DNA from: Mycoplasma sp. Bg1
GTDB taxonomy: Bacteria > Bacillota_I > Bacilli_A > Mycoplasmatales > Hepatoplasmataceae
Assembly (NCBI GenBank): GCA_001641205.1
Contig: LSMX01000002.1
Coordinates: 186,001 to 250,000 of the forward strand
Direction: 5' to 3'
DNA: 64,000 bases
Shown here: piece by piece, positions 21,200 to 33,168 of the stretch
Layout: each line of letters begins with the position of its first letter
How positions within the stretch are numbered: the first letter of the stretch is position 1
The notes under the pieces: model-generated
What the model saw: the letters and a program-made list of their open reading frames with translations, nothing else
The model's database searches: none
What the model was told of the DNA's origin: nothing
Position numbers and translations under genes: made by a program

Positions 21200-22533
21200 T
21201 AATTTTCCTCCTCTTTATTAATTATAGAGGAGGTGACTTTTCCAAAGGCCATATTAATTTTTAAATTTGCAACTCCTGTTGGTCCATTTCGATGTTTTGA
21301 AATAATTACATCTAAATCATGAACTTCTGAAGAGGGCATATCTTCTTTTTCTTTATAATAAGCTTCTCGATAAAGAAACATAATTACATCAGCATCTTGT
21401 TCAATTGCTCCTGATTCTCTAATGTCTGACATCTGTGGTTTTTTATTTTCTCTTTGTTCTACCCTTCTAGATAGCTGAGAAAGAGCAATTATTGGTAATT
21501 TTAATTCTCTTGCAAGAGCTTTTAAAGTTCTTGAAATTTCTGTAACTGCAAGTTGCCGATTTTCACGATTAGAATCAATTTCAATAAGTTGTAAATAATC
21601 AATAATAATTAAATCAAGTGGGCTTATTGAATGAAGTTTTTTAGCTTTTCAGACAAGTTCATTTAACCTTGCCCCTGGAGTATCATCAATTCACAAATGA
21701 AGTTTTTTAATATTATCCAATGCAACTTCTAAACGCAATTGTTGATCATTTGAAAGATATTGAATATTTTGTAAATTATTTAATTTAATTAAAGAATCGG
21801 TTGCAACTAATCTTTGAATTAATTGTTCAGAAGGCATTTCAATTGAATAAAAAGCGACATTTTTATCTCGAGAGACATTTTTAGCAAATTCTAAAGCAAA
21901 AGCAGTTTTTCCCATTGCTGGTCTTGCTGCAACAATTACAAAGTCACCTTCTTTTAATCCTCCTAATTTTTCATCAAGTTGAGGAAGTCCTGATTTAATT
22001 CCTTCTACATATCCAAATTTTTTAATATTTTCTAATTTTGAATTAAAATCATTTGTTAATTTAAGAATAGAACTAAAATCTTTTAATTTTCGATCTTTTG
22101 TAACAGCAAAAATTTGGGATTCAATATCTTCAATTAAAGTTTGGACTGGTTGTTCTTTTGAAACCACAGTTTCCATTGCTTCTTTTAAAGTCGCTTCCAA
22201 AATTCTTGCTTGAGCTTTATCTTTTATAACATTAATATACTCTTCTAAATTAGTGGGAATTCCTGCTTGCATCATTAGTTCGGCCAAGTAGGTCATTCAC
22301 TCTTCTTTTTCTTTAATGTCTGAAATACTAACAAGATAATTTGCTAAAATAATTGGATCTGTTGTTTGTTGTAGTTGATAAACTTTTTGTAAACAATCAA
22401 AGACTAATTTATTTTTTGTAATATAAAAATCATCAACTTTAAGAGATTCTTTTGACTTAAAAAAAAGTTTAGGTTCTTTTAAAAATAAGCCTAATAGAGC
22501 ATTTTCTGCTTCTTGAGAATAAAGTTTAATCAT
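21199..22533 (-). CDS. dnaB: Replicative DNA helicase DnaB
   Basis: The hexameric helicase of the replication fork, 444 residues. The N-terminal domain begins with SQEAENALLG. The C-terminal RecA-like domain has Walker A in AARPAMGKTAF, a Walker B region lying in the part around 21600, and the late DIRESGAIEQDADVIMFLYR motif. TGA-Trp codons interrupt the frame in code 11. It follows gdpP by two bases and overlaps secG by one, within the long rpsF operon. Confidence 0.95.
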
Positions 22534-22535
22534 AA

Positions 22536-24518
22536 TTATTTTTTCTTAGTCACATTGTCCTTGATTATTTTAGTAATTTTATTTTGAAAATCTTTATAAT
22601 TTTTTACTTCTGACTGTTTTCATGTAACTGCTGCTGAAGTAAAATGCCCACCGCCACCAAATTGTTCTGTAATAAATTGGACATTTATTTTTTCATTTGA
22701 TCTTGCAGACATTTTAATAATTCCTCCACTCATATTGCCAACAACAAATGAAGCTTCAATTCCTTTGTAATTAAGAAGTTGATCTGCAAAAACAGAAATA
22801 TTTTCATTTGTTAAAATGTAATTTAGTGGTAAGCAGGAAATAACAACATTATTATTAATACTAATTAAATTTTCAAGAACTTTATTAAATAAAGGAATAT
22901 CATTAAAGCTTTGTTTAAATTGTTCACGAACTAATTCTTGATTTCCATTATTTATTAATAAATAAGTAAGACTTTCAAAAGTTCTTGCACTCAAATTAAT
23001 AGAAAGTGATTTAGTATCTAAATAAATTCCTCCAAGAAGAAGAGTTGCAATAGTTTCATTAATAATTTTTCGCCCACTAGATTCATAAAAAGTATAAAGT
23101 TCTGCGACAATTTCAGAAGAAGAACTTGAAGAAGTTTGGATATAGGTATTTTCTTCATCAATATCAATCCGGTCTACTCCAATTCGATGATGATCAATTA
23201 CATAAATAGAATCCTTTTTAAAAAGAGAAATAATTTTATCTACTTGACTTCTTTTTTCACTATTTACATCAAGAACTACTAATAATGATTTTTGAGAAAT
23301 CATTTTTCTAGCTTCCTTTTGATCAATAAATAATTTTTGATCATCTTTTGAAATAAGATTATAAAGATCATCTGTTGAATCATCACGTTCCGAAATTACA
23401 ATATGAGCTTTTCCTCCTAAATCTTGAATTAATTTTAATAGTCCATAACAAGAACCAACTGCATCTGCATCTGCCATTTTATGAGCTGTAATAAAAATTT
23501 CATTAGAATTTTTTACTCGCAAAACTAAACGATCATAGAAAAATTTAATTCCAATTCTTGATTGATCTTGATTTATTAAAGATGAAGTTCCAATGTATTC
23601 TAATTTCCCTGTTGGATGTTGAAGAACTATTTGTTCTCCTCCTCTATTTTGGGCTAATTGGACAGCATTTATTGCTTCTTTTATTAATAAACCAAGTTCT
23701 TGATTTCCAAAAGCAATTCCATAAGAAATAGAAATTTCAGAAGAATTTGCTCCCAATTTATGATTTAATTGATCAAAGATTTTTTTTGCATTATTTAAGG
23801 TAATCCATTTTACTTTAAGTCAACTCGCAATTACAAGTGATGGCTCTCCTGAAGAATTTGCAGTTCGATATATTCCATCATGTTTTTTTGCAAAATCATC
23901 AAAAAATGAATTAATAATTAAAGCTGAAAGTGATCTTTCATTATCATTTTGTTTTAATTTATTTGAATAAGAAACATTAAAACTAATTACTGCTTGTTGT
24001 TTTAAATCAATATAATCTTCTAATCTTTTTGTTTCAGTTACATCTTTTAAAATTAAAGCATTAGAAGTAATATCTTTAATTACTTTAAAGTGTTGTTCAT
24101 TATGTTTAATTAAAGTAAAACTATCTCCTTCATGATATAATTTTGAAATTTTTTTATTAATAAAGGAACTAAACCCCAAATCAATTAATCAATTAGAAAC
24201 ATAAATTATTCGATCATCCTCATCATAAAACATAAAACCTGATTCAAATTTACGATCAAAAACTGCTTCTAATGATCAAATAGAATGAATAAATTGTTGA
24301 CTATTTTTAAAGGTTTTATAGCGATAATGATAATAAAAAATAATCGAAAGAAAAACTGCTCCCAAAAAAGAAATTAATAAACAAACTAATCCTAAATTAT
24401 CAGATTGATCATTTTTATTAATTACTAAATAGAAACCTATAAAAAGAAACACAGAGGTTACTACAACAAGCAAAATTGCTTCTCACTTAAATAACATTTC
24501 TCTTTTAAAGTTTCCCAT
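22536..24518 (-). CDS. gdpP: c-di-AMP phosphodiesterase GdpP
   Basis: This membrane protein hydrolyses c-di-AMP. Its 660 residues follow the family order: two membrane helices (about 15-65), a degenerate PAS-like domain, a degenerate GGDEF domain, then DHH/DHHA1. The DHH metal motifs are visible: HKMADADAVGS, VIDHHRIG and GGGGHFTSAA. The start is the ATG at 24518 with SD AGGAGG. It lies in the rpsF-ssb-rpsR-gdpP-dnaB operon and is the counterpart of the cyclase cdaM at 6.7 kb. Confidence 0.94.
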
Positions 24519-24543
24519 AATAAGCAGCCTCCTAATTATTTTT

Positions 24544-24801
24544 TTATTTAACTATAAATGGTAACAAAGCAACTTCTCTTGCTTGCTTAATTGCTGTAGC
24601 AAGTTTTCTTTGGTAAAGTGCTGATGTTCCAGTTATTCGTCTTGGTAAAATTTTTCCAGTATTAGAAGAAATAAATTTTCTTAAAATTTCTACATCTTTA
24701 TAATCAATATATTCAATTTTTTGTTGAGTAAATAAACATGGTTTATTTGATTTGATTGGTTTTTTCTTAATGGTTTTTCTACCTTTTGCTGTTCTTGGCA
24801 T
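24544..24801 (-). CDS. rpsR: 30S ribosomal protein S18
   Basis: An 85-residue small-subunit protein that pairs with S6 on the ribosome platform. The core motif [25 protein letters not shown] is diagnostic. It lies third in the S6-SSB-S18 operon, 23 bases after ssb. Confidence 0.97.
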   Translation of the reverse strand: MPRTAKGRKTIKKKPIKSNKPCLFTQQKIEYIDYKDVEILRKFISSNTGKILPRRITGTSALYQRKLATAIKQAREVALLPFIVK

Positions 24802-24824
24802 TGTTTAATCTCCTTTATTTTATT

Positions 24825-25304
24825 CTAGAATTCAATTGAATTTCAATCAATTTCTTCTTCTTTTTGATCATCTTTTTGTTCTTTTTGTTCAAAAGCATTA
24901 GTTGTTTTTGTTGGGGTTGTTTGCACTGTATTTTGATTTACATTAACCTCTTTATCAAAAGAAAGTTCACTAGATGATGCATTTCTTTCTTGTGCTTGAG
25001 TTCTTGTTTCTAAGAAGGTAACTTGACCAACATTTACATTAACTCTTGTATCATAATTTCCATCACGTTGTTGTGTAAAGACTTCAATTCTTCCTTCAAC
25101 ACCAATTAATGAGCCTTTATTTAAATAATTAGCCATCAATTCTGCAGTCCCTCTTCAGGCAGTACAATTAATAAAGTCTGTTTGATCACTTTTCCCATTT
25201 CTTGCTACTGCAAGGGTAAAAAAAGTATATGGTGTTCCATCATTAGTTTTTCTTAGATCAACATTATTTGTTAATCTTCCTGTAAGAATTACCCGATTAA
25301 TCAT
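24825..25304 (-). CDS. ssb: Single-stranded DNA-binding protein
   Basis: SSB coats single-stranded DNA in replication and repair. The 159 residues have the OB fold (MINRVILTGRLTNNVDLR, FINCTAWRGTAELM, GSLIGVEGRIEVFTQ) and a low-complexity acidic tail ending EIDWNSIEF, which needs TGA as Trp; this end resembles the protein-interaction tip of other SSBs. The ATG at 25304 lies inside the end of rpsF (8-base overlap). Confidence 0.95.
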
Positions 25305-25806
25305 TTGCTTCCTCTTTTTTTGAAGTTACTACTGATTTTACTTCTACTGATGCTTTTGTTTCTACAACTGGTTTTACTTCAGTTGTGCTACTAATAGGTT
25401 TTTTTTCAATATTAACTTGTTCGATTGGTCTAGGACGAGCATTTCGATCAGGTCTTTGACCTTGTCTTCCTCTTCTTTCAGGAAATCTTAGCATTGCTGA
25501 AGTTTTTCTTTCAAAAGGTCAACCTTTTTCATGTTTTAAAATTAGAGGTCTTAAGATCTCTTTTTTATTAATTGCAATGTACTCTTTTAAATCATCAATA
25601 TTTTCTGGAGTTGTTTCCACATAATAAAGCACATAAATTGCTTCTTCATGATGTTGAATTTGGTAAGCTAATTTTTTCTTACCTCATTCTTCTTTTTTCA
25701 CAATGGTTCCACCCATTTTTGATTCAATATCCTTAACAATTTTGTCAAGATTATTTTGTTCTAAGGTTGGGTTTAAAAGTACCAACACTTCGTATTTTCT
25801 TTCCAT
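25297..25806 (-). CDS. rpsF: 30S ribosomal protein S6
   Basis: A small-subunit protein that pairs with S18. The first ~100 residues are the S6 domain (MERKYEVLVLLNPTL, WGKKKLAYQIQ, YYVETTPENI). A C-terminal extension of about 65 residues is arginine-rich, then valine- and lysine-rich; such tails occur in Mollicutes but its role is unknown. Total length is 169 residues. SD GAGGAGG is strong. It is the first gene of the operon and has a leader hairpin. Confidence 0.95.
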
Positions 25807-25826
25807 TTCTTCCTCCTCTTGGTTTA

Positions 25827-25855
25827 TTACTACAAGCCATATCTGCAAGTAGCAA
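25827..25855 (-). promoter_or_regulatory. Leader hairpin before rpsF, possible S6:S18 site
   Basis: A stem TTGCTAC/GTAGTAA with an inner GC pair and UU-UU loop lies about 20 bases before the rpsF start. In several bacterial groups S6:S18 represses its own operon through a leader structure, so this may be such a site. The conserved CCG bulge of that motif is not seen, so this is tentative. Confidence 0.35.
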
Positions 25856-25873
25856 GGATGTTAAATCAATCTT

Positions 25874-25879
25874 ATTTTA
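25874..25879 (-). promoter_or_regulatory. Extended -10 promoter for the rpsF operon
   Basis: TGGTAAAAT on the minus strand, an extended -10 form, lies about 70 bases before the rpsF ATG. It would drive the eight-gene rpsF-to-smpB operon. Confidence 0.5.
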
Positions 25880-25918
25880 CCAAAATCACCATAAGATTAA
25901 AAGAAAAAGTTAATAAAG

Positions 25919-27553
25919 TTAAAGTCATTTTTCTTCGATAGTTGCAAGCAATGTCTTTCTTTTACTTACTGAATTGTGCATTAAAAACAAACTAACTATT
26001 CCAATGGAAATATCTATTACTGGAAGTACCCAAAAAATTGCTAAGGTAGGAGCAATTTCTTTTGAACCATTTAACCCCATTCCACTCCCATCATAATCAG
26101 CATTTCAAGGCAAAATTGAATTACTTCAAGCAAGTTGAGCGTTTTGAATTGTAAAACCAACAATTAATGCAAAAACAAAAAGGAGAAGTGGTTTTGAAAA
26201 AATGATTAAATTTGCTTTTTTAACTTCTCCTAGTGCTTGAAAATAAAGACCCACAAAAAGAATCATATTTCCAAAAGCAAAACCTAAAATCATAATTTGA
26301 CAAATTCGTTGTGCTAATCAGTTGTTTGGAGCAACAAAGATTTTTGTAATAATTACCGGAAAAACCAGAACAACCAAAGTCATAGCAACAGTTACTATCA
26401 TTAAAATAAGCAGTCCCAATTTTCTTGCTTCCTGCAACCGCTCGTGATCCTTTATATTATAGTTGTAATTAATTAAAGGAATAATTGAAACAATTGTTGC
26501 AAGGGCAACTAATTGCAAGAGGGTACAAAAATTAGAATAATCTTGAAAACTTGCGGAATAAAATAAAATGGTATCTAAATCATTATAAAAGACAAAGCCA
26601 ATTGAAAGAATCATTGAAAAGATAATTGCAACTTGTAAAAGTTCAAGACCCATATAAGAAGCACCATTTTTAAAAACTCCTCCTAAATCAGCTCTTGCAG
26701 TTTTCCAGTCCTGCCTTTTTACCTTAGTAGAAGAATATTTTTTTAAATAACAAACAAACCAGATGGTTCCAAAACACTGGGCGATAACTGTTGCGAGAGA
26801 AGCCCCCACTAAATTCATCCCAAAAATAATTACAAATAGAAAATCAAAAATAATATTTGTTCCTAAACTAAGTAAATTTACATAAATAGAAACAATTGGT
26901 TTTCCCTCTTCTCTTAATAAGTAAGGGGCTGCCACTATAATAATATAGGGCGCTGCAGCTAAAACTTGAATTCTTAAATACCATGCACTTTGTTGAAAAA
27001 TATGCCCTGCTACTGCTTGATCATTAAGGGTACTACCATCAGGTAAGTATATGCTTCATGTGTCATTAAAAAGAGGATTATTAAATCAGTTCTCCTTAAA
27101 AAAGGGTTGAAAACCTGATGCCAATCATATTCAAAACTTTGCAAAAGGAAACAAAACAAAAATTAAAATAACTCCGGTAATAATGCAAATAGGTAAAAAA
27201 GCATCCATAATTTGTTGTTCTCGAATTTTATCTTCAGCAGCTCTTGCCTTTGAAAGATTATAACTAATTGCTCCTCCAACCATAATTCCAACAGAAACTA
27301 AAATTAAAGTATAAGGAATTGCATAACCAATTGCTGTTGCTCCATAAGCTCCATAACCTTCTGGCTCTCAATTTCAACCCACTTCTCCAAAAATATCTCC
27401 TGAATGAAAACCATGCGTTACAAAAATTCCATCAAAAACAACAAAAGTTCCAGTAATTACTACTGAAATTAAGGTTGGAATCCAAATTGTAAAAAAAAGA
27501 TCTTTAATCTTGCTGTGTCCAAGATCAAAGTCCTTCTGTTTTAGCATTTTCAT
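25919..27553 (-). CDS. MATE-family transporter 4
   Basis: A fourth paralog of the MATE set, 544 residues, on the opposite strand and separate from the tandem three. It starts MKMLKQKDFDLG, identical in its first 12 residues to copy 1, and otherwise follows the same helix order. It lacks the long charged tail of the other copies. TATAAT (27570-27575) ends 16 bases before the ATG, without an SD. Substrate unknown. Confidence 0.75.
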
Positions 27554-27602
27554 GTTTAGAATTTATTTTATTATATCATTATCAAATTAAAAGATTATTT
27601 AA

Positions 27603-28547
27603 TTATTTTTCTAAAGCATCAAGTCTTTCTAAAAGACGATTGAGTTGTTCTTTTCCACGATATTTAATAATTATTTTAGTATTAGTAAGTTCAACTTTAG
27701 TTTTTAATTTTTTTCTAATTAAAGCCTCTACGTAAACTAATTCTTCATTTTTTTTCAACTTTACTACTTTTCGATTAGTTCTAAGAACTCGTAATTTATA
27801 AATTCGAATAAGATTCTCAACTTCACGAACTGATAAATTTTCCTCTTTTATTTTTAAAATCATTTTATTAATATAATCTTTTTCAAGACCAATAAGAGGA
27901 CGAGCATGTCCATAGGAAATTTTTCCTGTTAAAACTGCATCAATTAATTTAGGGTCTGCATTTAAAGTTCTTACTGCATTTGCAACATAAGATCTTGATT
28001 TTCCAATGACCTTTGCAACTTGATCCTGGGTTAAATTTTGCAATTCCATTAAATGTTCAATTGCATAAGCTTCTTCAATTGGATTTAACTGTTCCCTTTG
28101 CATATTTTCAATAAGAGTAATAGTTTGCATTGCAAGATCATCTAAATCTGAAATTAGAGCTGGAATAGTAGTTTTACCTGCAAGTAGCGAAGCGCGCACT
28201 CTTCTTTCTCCTGCAACAATATAATATTTATTCCCCTCCATTGCTTTTACAAGAATTGGAGTAAAAACTCCATTTTCTTTAATTGAAGATGCCAGCTCAT
28301 TAAGTTGCTCTTGATTAAAAACTTGTCTTGGTTGATAAGGATTTGATTCTAAAAGATCTATTTCTAATTCAGAAACAACAACCCCTTTTTGCTCAAGTTC
28401 AGTTGTTGTATTATTAATTTCATCAATAGTTGCTAATAAATCCTCTCCATAAAGAAGAGATAACCCTTTTCCTAGGGTTTTTTTTGAAGAATCTTTCTTT
28501 GTTTTATTTATATTTTTTTTAACTTGTGTATCTTTATTCATTGCCAT
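27603..28547 (-). CDS. parB: ParB-family chromosome partition protein
   Basis: ParB (Spo0J) binds parS sites and organises the origin region. The 314 residues show the N-terminal CTPase/ParB box (ESNPYQPRQVF, GERRVRASLLAG), ENMQREQLNPIEEA, the helix-turn-helix (LTQDQVAKVIGKSRSYVANAV) and a C-terminal dimer domain. The first ~80 residues are poorly conserved and basic. Its partner parA is 32 kb away on the same strand instead of adjacent. No canonical parS palindrome was noticed nearby. Confidence 0.92.
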   Translation of the reverse strand: MAMNKDTQVKKNINKTKKDSSKKTLGKGLSLLYGEDLLATIDEINNTTTELEQKGVVVSELEIDLLESNPYQPRQVFNQEQLNELASSIKENGVFTPILVKAMEGNKYYIVAGERRVRASLLAGKTTIPALISDLDDLAMQTITLIENMQREQLNPIEEAYAIEHLMELQNLTQDQVAKVIGKSRSYVANAVRTLNADPKLIDAVLTGKISYGHARPLIGLEKDYINKMILKIKEENLSVREVENLIRIYKLRVLRTNRKVVKLKKNEELVYVEALIRKKLKTKVELTNTKIIIKYRGKEQLNRLLERLDALEK

Positions 28548-28615
28548 AATTGTTTTTACTTATTTATTAAATTATATAATTTTGATTATAAATTACTGTA
28601 ATTAAAAAAGACTCA

Positions 28616-29422
28616 TTAATTATATTTAATAAAAATTTTGTTTACCAAGACAAGAGTTTTATCATGCTTAATATATTTAAAGGTTCCATAATTTTCATGA
28701 TAAATTGCAAGTCAAGCAAGAATTGTTCCAACTAAAGAAACAATAAAAATTAAATTAGTTAAAATTTGTGTATAAGAATGAGATTCAGAAAACATTGTAA
28801 TAATCATTAAAGAAGAAACTAGAGCAAACATAAATCCTTCAATATAACCAAACATTTGAAGAAATCCACCTCCAAGAGCAAAAACAAAAGCAATTGAATC
28901 AAGAATAGGATATTGATCAAATTTTACAAGAAAACTTAATCCATAAGATAACCCAGCATATAAAACAAAAAGGCCTAAAAAATAATATAGTTTTAATCTT
29001 CTTGGAATTCTATTTGCTTTTCCTTTTCCCCCTTTTTCACTTCATCTTCCAAACCGCACAAGTAAAGGAAATCATAAGAAAAAAGATTTGAAAGCATTTA
29101 CATACATTCCAAGCATAATATTATTCAAAAGAAAAAGAATCATTGCAAGAGTATTAAAATAAAAAAATTTTCTCTCTAATCTAATTGTATAAACCGTTGC
29201 AACAATAGAAATTATTCCTGCAAAAGTTTGAATAATAATTAACCAAGCATACCCGTTTCCACCTGGTCGAGTAGGAATAATAGCATAAATATGAAAACCA
29301 AAAAGCAAAATTAATTGAACAACAAATAAAATAAAATATAACAATAAATTAATTGGAATTGCTCATTTTCAAAAATAAAATTGTTTTGCTTTTGTAGATA
29401 AAAATTTCAGTTTACTTTCCAC
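28616..29422 (-). CDS. PnuC-like membrane transporter
   Basis: A 268-residue membrane protein with seven or so helices. The pattern of a polar loop, then a helix pair with FYFNTLAMILFLLNNIMLG and a following FPLLVRFGRW, is like the repeats of PnuC nicotinamide riboside transporters, but the similarity is by pattern only. The best start is GTG at 29422; a TATAAT ends 8 bases upstream, so the mRNA may be leaderless. TTG at 29344 is an alternative. A decayed copy of its C-terminal half lies just upstream (29531-29835). Confidence 0.5.
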
Positions 29423-29453
29423 GTATTTTAATTATACTTTACATAAATTTTGT

Positions 29454-29483
29454 TAAAAAATTCATGATTTTTTAAATCATGAA
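29454..29483 (-). terminator. Terminator after the PnuC-like pseudogene
   Basis: The stem TTCATGATTT/AAATCATGAA (29461-29482) is followed on the minus strand by six T. It separates the pseudogene from the intact copy. Confidence 0.75.
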
Positions 29484-29530
29484 TTAAAAATTTTATATAC
29501 TTTGAAAAATAAATTATTTTAAATTTTAAG

Positions 29531-29835
29531 TTAAAGATATTTTGGAAGAATTTGGTTTATTAAAATAAGATCTTTGTCTGGTTTTGTATATCTAAAAGTT
29601 CCATAATTTTCATAATAAATTGCAAGCCAAGAAAGAATTGTCCCCACCAGAGAAATAACCCAGACACCTTGAGTTAAAATGAGGGTGTAAGAGCCAAACT
29701 AAATTCACATTACAAGAATTATTATTGTTCCAATAAGTGAAAAGACAAATCCTTCAATATAACCAAACATTTCTAGAAAAGTTCCTCCTAAACTAAGAAC
29801 AAAAGAAGAATATGAAAATATTAGTCCATTAAGAG
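29531..29835 (-). pseudogene. Fragment of a PnuC-like transporter gene
   Basis: The minus strand encodes a relative of the C-terminal ~95 residues of the gene at 28616-29422. MFGYIEGF, ISLVGTIL, WLAIYYENYGTF and the spacing are shared. A TAG stop lies in the middle (after VMWI) and the N-terminal two thirds are missing. It is a dead remnant of a tandem duplicate. Confidence 0.8.
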
Positions 29836-29952
29836 TTATAAGTTTTTCTTATTCCTTCAGAAATAATAGTTAACTTCGCTTCTAACATCACTTAAATTAT
29901 AATAACTAAATTTTGCTTTGATCTATTGATTATTAATTTTTATATTATTTTT

Positions 29953-30047
29953 AAAAAAGAAAAAGAAACATAAGTTAACAAGTAAAACTTAATAAATTTT
30001 TAAGTTTATTTAGAGTTATTGTTAATTTTGTTTCTTTATTTTTTTTA
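29953..30047 (-). terminator. Long hairpin after the APC permease 1 operon
   Basis: Complementary arms AAAGAAACA...GTTAACAA and TTGTTAA...TGTTTCTTT enclose a smaller AAACTT/AAGTTT stem. On the minus strand T-rich sequence follows. It probably ends the ebgA operon. Confidence 0.6.
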
Positions 30048-30094
30048 ATTACACCTAATTAAATTAGTTTAAAAATAGATAATTATCTCAATTA

Positions 30095-33000
30095 TTATTC
30101 TCGTATTTCAACAGTATCTTTTCATTCTAGAGACTGTGCAAATCCTTTTACTTGTTCATATTTAGTAAAGAAATCTTTAATATTATGAATATATCATTCT
30201 TCATTTAAAGCAAGATATTGATCATAATTTACAATAATAATTTTTGTCATTTCTTGAATTTCTCCACTTGAAAGAATCTCAATTTCTCTTACTTTTTCAT
30301 CAACAAAAATTTCAATGTCATTTATATTTATCGATGTTGTAACAAATGAATCAAGTTCTTTTGTTACTGTAACAAGTTTATTATCTTCAAAATAAATTCT
30401 ATCTGTAATATTTGAAGGTTTTTTAATTGAAGCAAATGATCTCACTGCATCAAATTTAAGAGCACTAGCACCAGGAACATAATCATGATGAATAATTTTT
30501 GTAAATTGAACAAATTTTTGATTTTCAATTTTTACTTTATAGGAAGTTTCTTTTGCTTTTTTTATCTCTTGTTTTGCTTCTCATTTTAGAAGGTAACTAT
30601 TTCCTAAATGTTTTTCTTTTAAATCTACTACTGCTTTTTCATAAGTTTCATTAATTGCATAACGTTTACTTATTGTTTCCAAATTATTATTACTAATAAG
30701 AGTGTCTCTTTTTGCTTTTATATCTAGTTTCAGATCATTATTTTCTGTTTCATCAATATAAACTTGATACTCTTCTTTTCAAGCAATTTTTCTTTCTTTT
30801 TGTGCAAGTTTAAGATTTTTTAAATCTTCTAAATGCGCTGCTTTTAAAATTGCGAATTCTTCTTTAAATATAGGTGATGATTTATTTGTTTCTACTGCTT
30901 TTGCTTGTTCAATTAAATCATGATATTTACTTAAGATTGTTGCTTTTTTAACTTTAAAATCAGTTTTGTATAGTTTGATAAATGGACTAATATTTTCATA
31001 TTCTTCTTTTGCTCTTTGTTTTCAAGCAATTTTATTATCTTTTTTAAGGACTTTAAAGTTATTTGAAAGTTCTTGATACTCTTTTTTATAAGCATCATCA
31101 ATTGCTTTATATTTTAGTTTTAATTCTTTTGTACTTAAAGTTCCTTCTGGAATTGCCCAGTAAAAAAGATCATATTTCTTTTTAAGAGCTAAGGTTTTTA
31201 TTACAAAATCTTTTCTCAAGCTTAGTTCTTTTCTTGCAAAAAGATATTTTTCATTTGAATAATGTAATAAAATTAAATCTGGATTAAAACCATTATCAAT
31301 TGCAATTTTTACATCCCTTTGTTTTTTTTCATACCAAAGGTAATAAATTAACATTGGTACAAAAACAAAGAGTAAGGCCGATGCATTTAAGATGGAGCCA
31401 ATTCATCAAACATTATTTGTAGGATCATATGGGAAGAAAGCCATAAAGAAGATCCAGAAGTAAATACAAAGTAGTCCTCCTCCAACAAATAAACCAAATT
31501 TTCTTGAACCCATTCTAAAGGTTCTTTCCTCTTTATCATGTTTTAGTCGCATGTTAAAGTAAGCAAAGAAAATTAACATTGGAGGAATCATACCAAGTGA
31601 ACCACCAGCAGTTTTAATCATCCAAATAAATTCATTAACTCCTCCTTCAAACATATAAGGAATTACAAGAAGGGGAATTACAATAAAGAATTGTAGTCAG
31701 GCGCCCCGATAAGGAACTCCATTTTCATTTTTCTTTGTAAGGTAGGATCCAAAAATTCCATTATCAGTATCCGTAAATAAAGTTCTTACTGGAGCCGCTG
31801 TTCAAATAAGTAGTCCACCAACACCAGAGATAAATAGAGTTCAACCAACAATTACAGTGGAAATTCTAAAGGTAAGCATTTTATCAACCCCAAGATTTCC
31901 TAAAATGAAGTAGAACATCAATCCAATTGTAAAGGGGGTTGAATTAGCAAGTGTGTCTCCAGGAAAAACAGAAACTAAAAACATTCCAAAAACATAAATT
32001 GTTCCAGCAATTAAAGCTCCATAAATAAGTCCTTTTGAGAATTGTTTTCTTCCCCCTTTAACATCATCTGCAAATACTCCAAGTCCTTGAACCCCATCAC
32101 AGGCCATTAAAACTCAAACAAAGGTTGCAAATCAAAGGTAGCGCATACTTCCAATTGATCCAAAAAAGATTCCTTTTTTATCCCCTTCTTGCATTAAATT
32201 ATCATTAATAATAAAAGGTGATTCTGCTGATGTATAAGTATAGTTAACAGTTATTGTATTATTATTAGGATCAAGTTGATATCCAATATCGGTTGTTGTG
32301 CCATCAACATTTGAAATCGTAACAAAGCTACCTGCTGAATTAATTACAAAATTATTATCATTTTGTATTTGCAAAATAAAATCATTATATCTTATTTCAC
32401 TACTAAATTCAATAACACTTTCACTTGGAATTCAAACCCCTGTATCGATAAAAATTGCTTCATCTCCTGAAATATAAAATCCTGGTTCTGAAATTCCTCC
32501 ATAACCACTTATGCCACCACTAGCATTTCCAATCCACACAGTCATTGATGCAAAAAAGAAAATCACAATGATAACTAACATTAATCCTCCACCAACAGTA
32601 ACAAAATAAGCAATACTTTTAGTACCTTTGGTGGAGACTCATGTACAAAATAGAAAGAGGCCAACACAAAGCCATGGTAAGGCAGTTACAAACCACTGGT
32701 CCTTGGTTACATCTCTTCCTGTTATAGCAAATCCAAAATCATTTACATAATCTGGAAGTGAGCCTAAAAAATAAGTTAAATTAGCAAATCAAAACATAAA
32801 TGCTGTTAAAAAGGCTAATTTTCTTCCGCCACCAACTTCAACTCATTTCATTAACCCCGATCTATTACCTTTGGCTTTTTGTAATGAAACAAATTCAATT
32901 ACAATAAAGGTAAAGGGTAGTAGGTAAATGAATACAGCAATAAGAAATGCGGGTGATTCCGATCATCCTAAAGCAATATAGTTTGAAACAAGACTTTTAA

Positions 33001-33109
33001 ATGAACCTGCAAGACCACAGGTCATCAAAACAATCGCTCACATGCTAATCATTTTTTTTGAATTTTTCTTAGAAGTTTTTGCAACACTTCCATGAGTAAA
33101 TTCTGACAT
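30095..33109 (-). CDS. APC-fold permease 1 with cytosolic coiled-coil domain
   Basis: A 1004-residue membrane protein. Residues about 15-590 have the helices of an APC-superfamily permease, with motifs GLMKWVEVGGGRKLAFLTAFMFW, ACDGVQGLGVFADDVKGG and KTAGGSLGMIPPMLIFF. An extra ~120-residue polar loop (about residues 185-310) probably faces outside. The last ~410 residues are charged and helical, with coiled-coil character, and match nothing I recognise. It is the last gene of a unit with ebgA and ebgC, so a disaccharide such as lactose is a possible cargo, although APC proteins usually carry amino acids. SD AGGAGG. The paralog is at 40780-43797. Confidence 0.65.
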
Positions 33110-33168
33110 TTTACTTTCCTCCTTAATTGATAAATAATCTTAATTGATAAATATAATTTAATTCTTAA

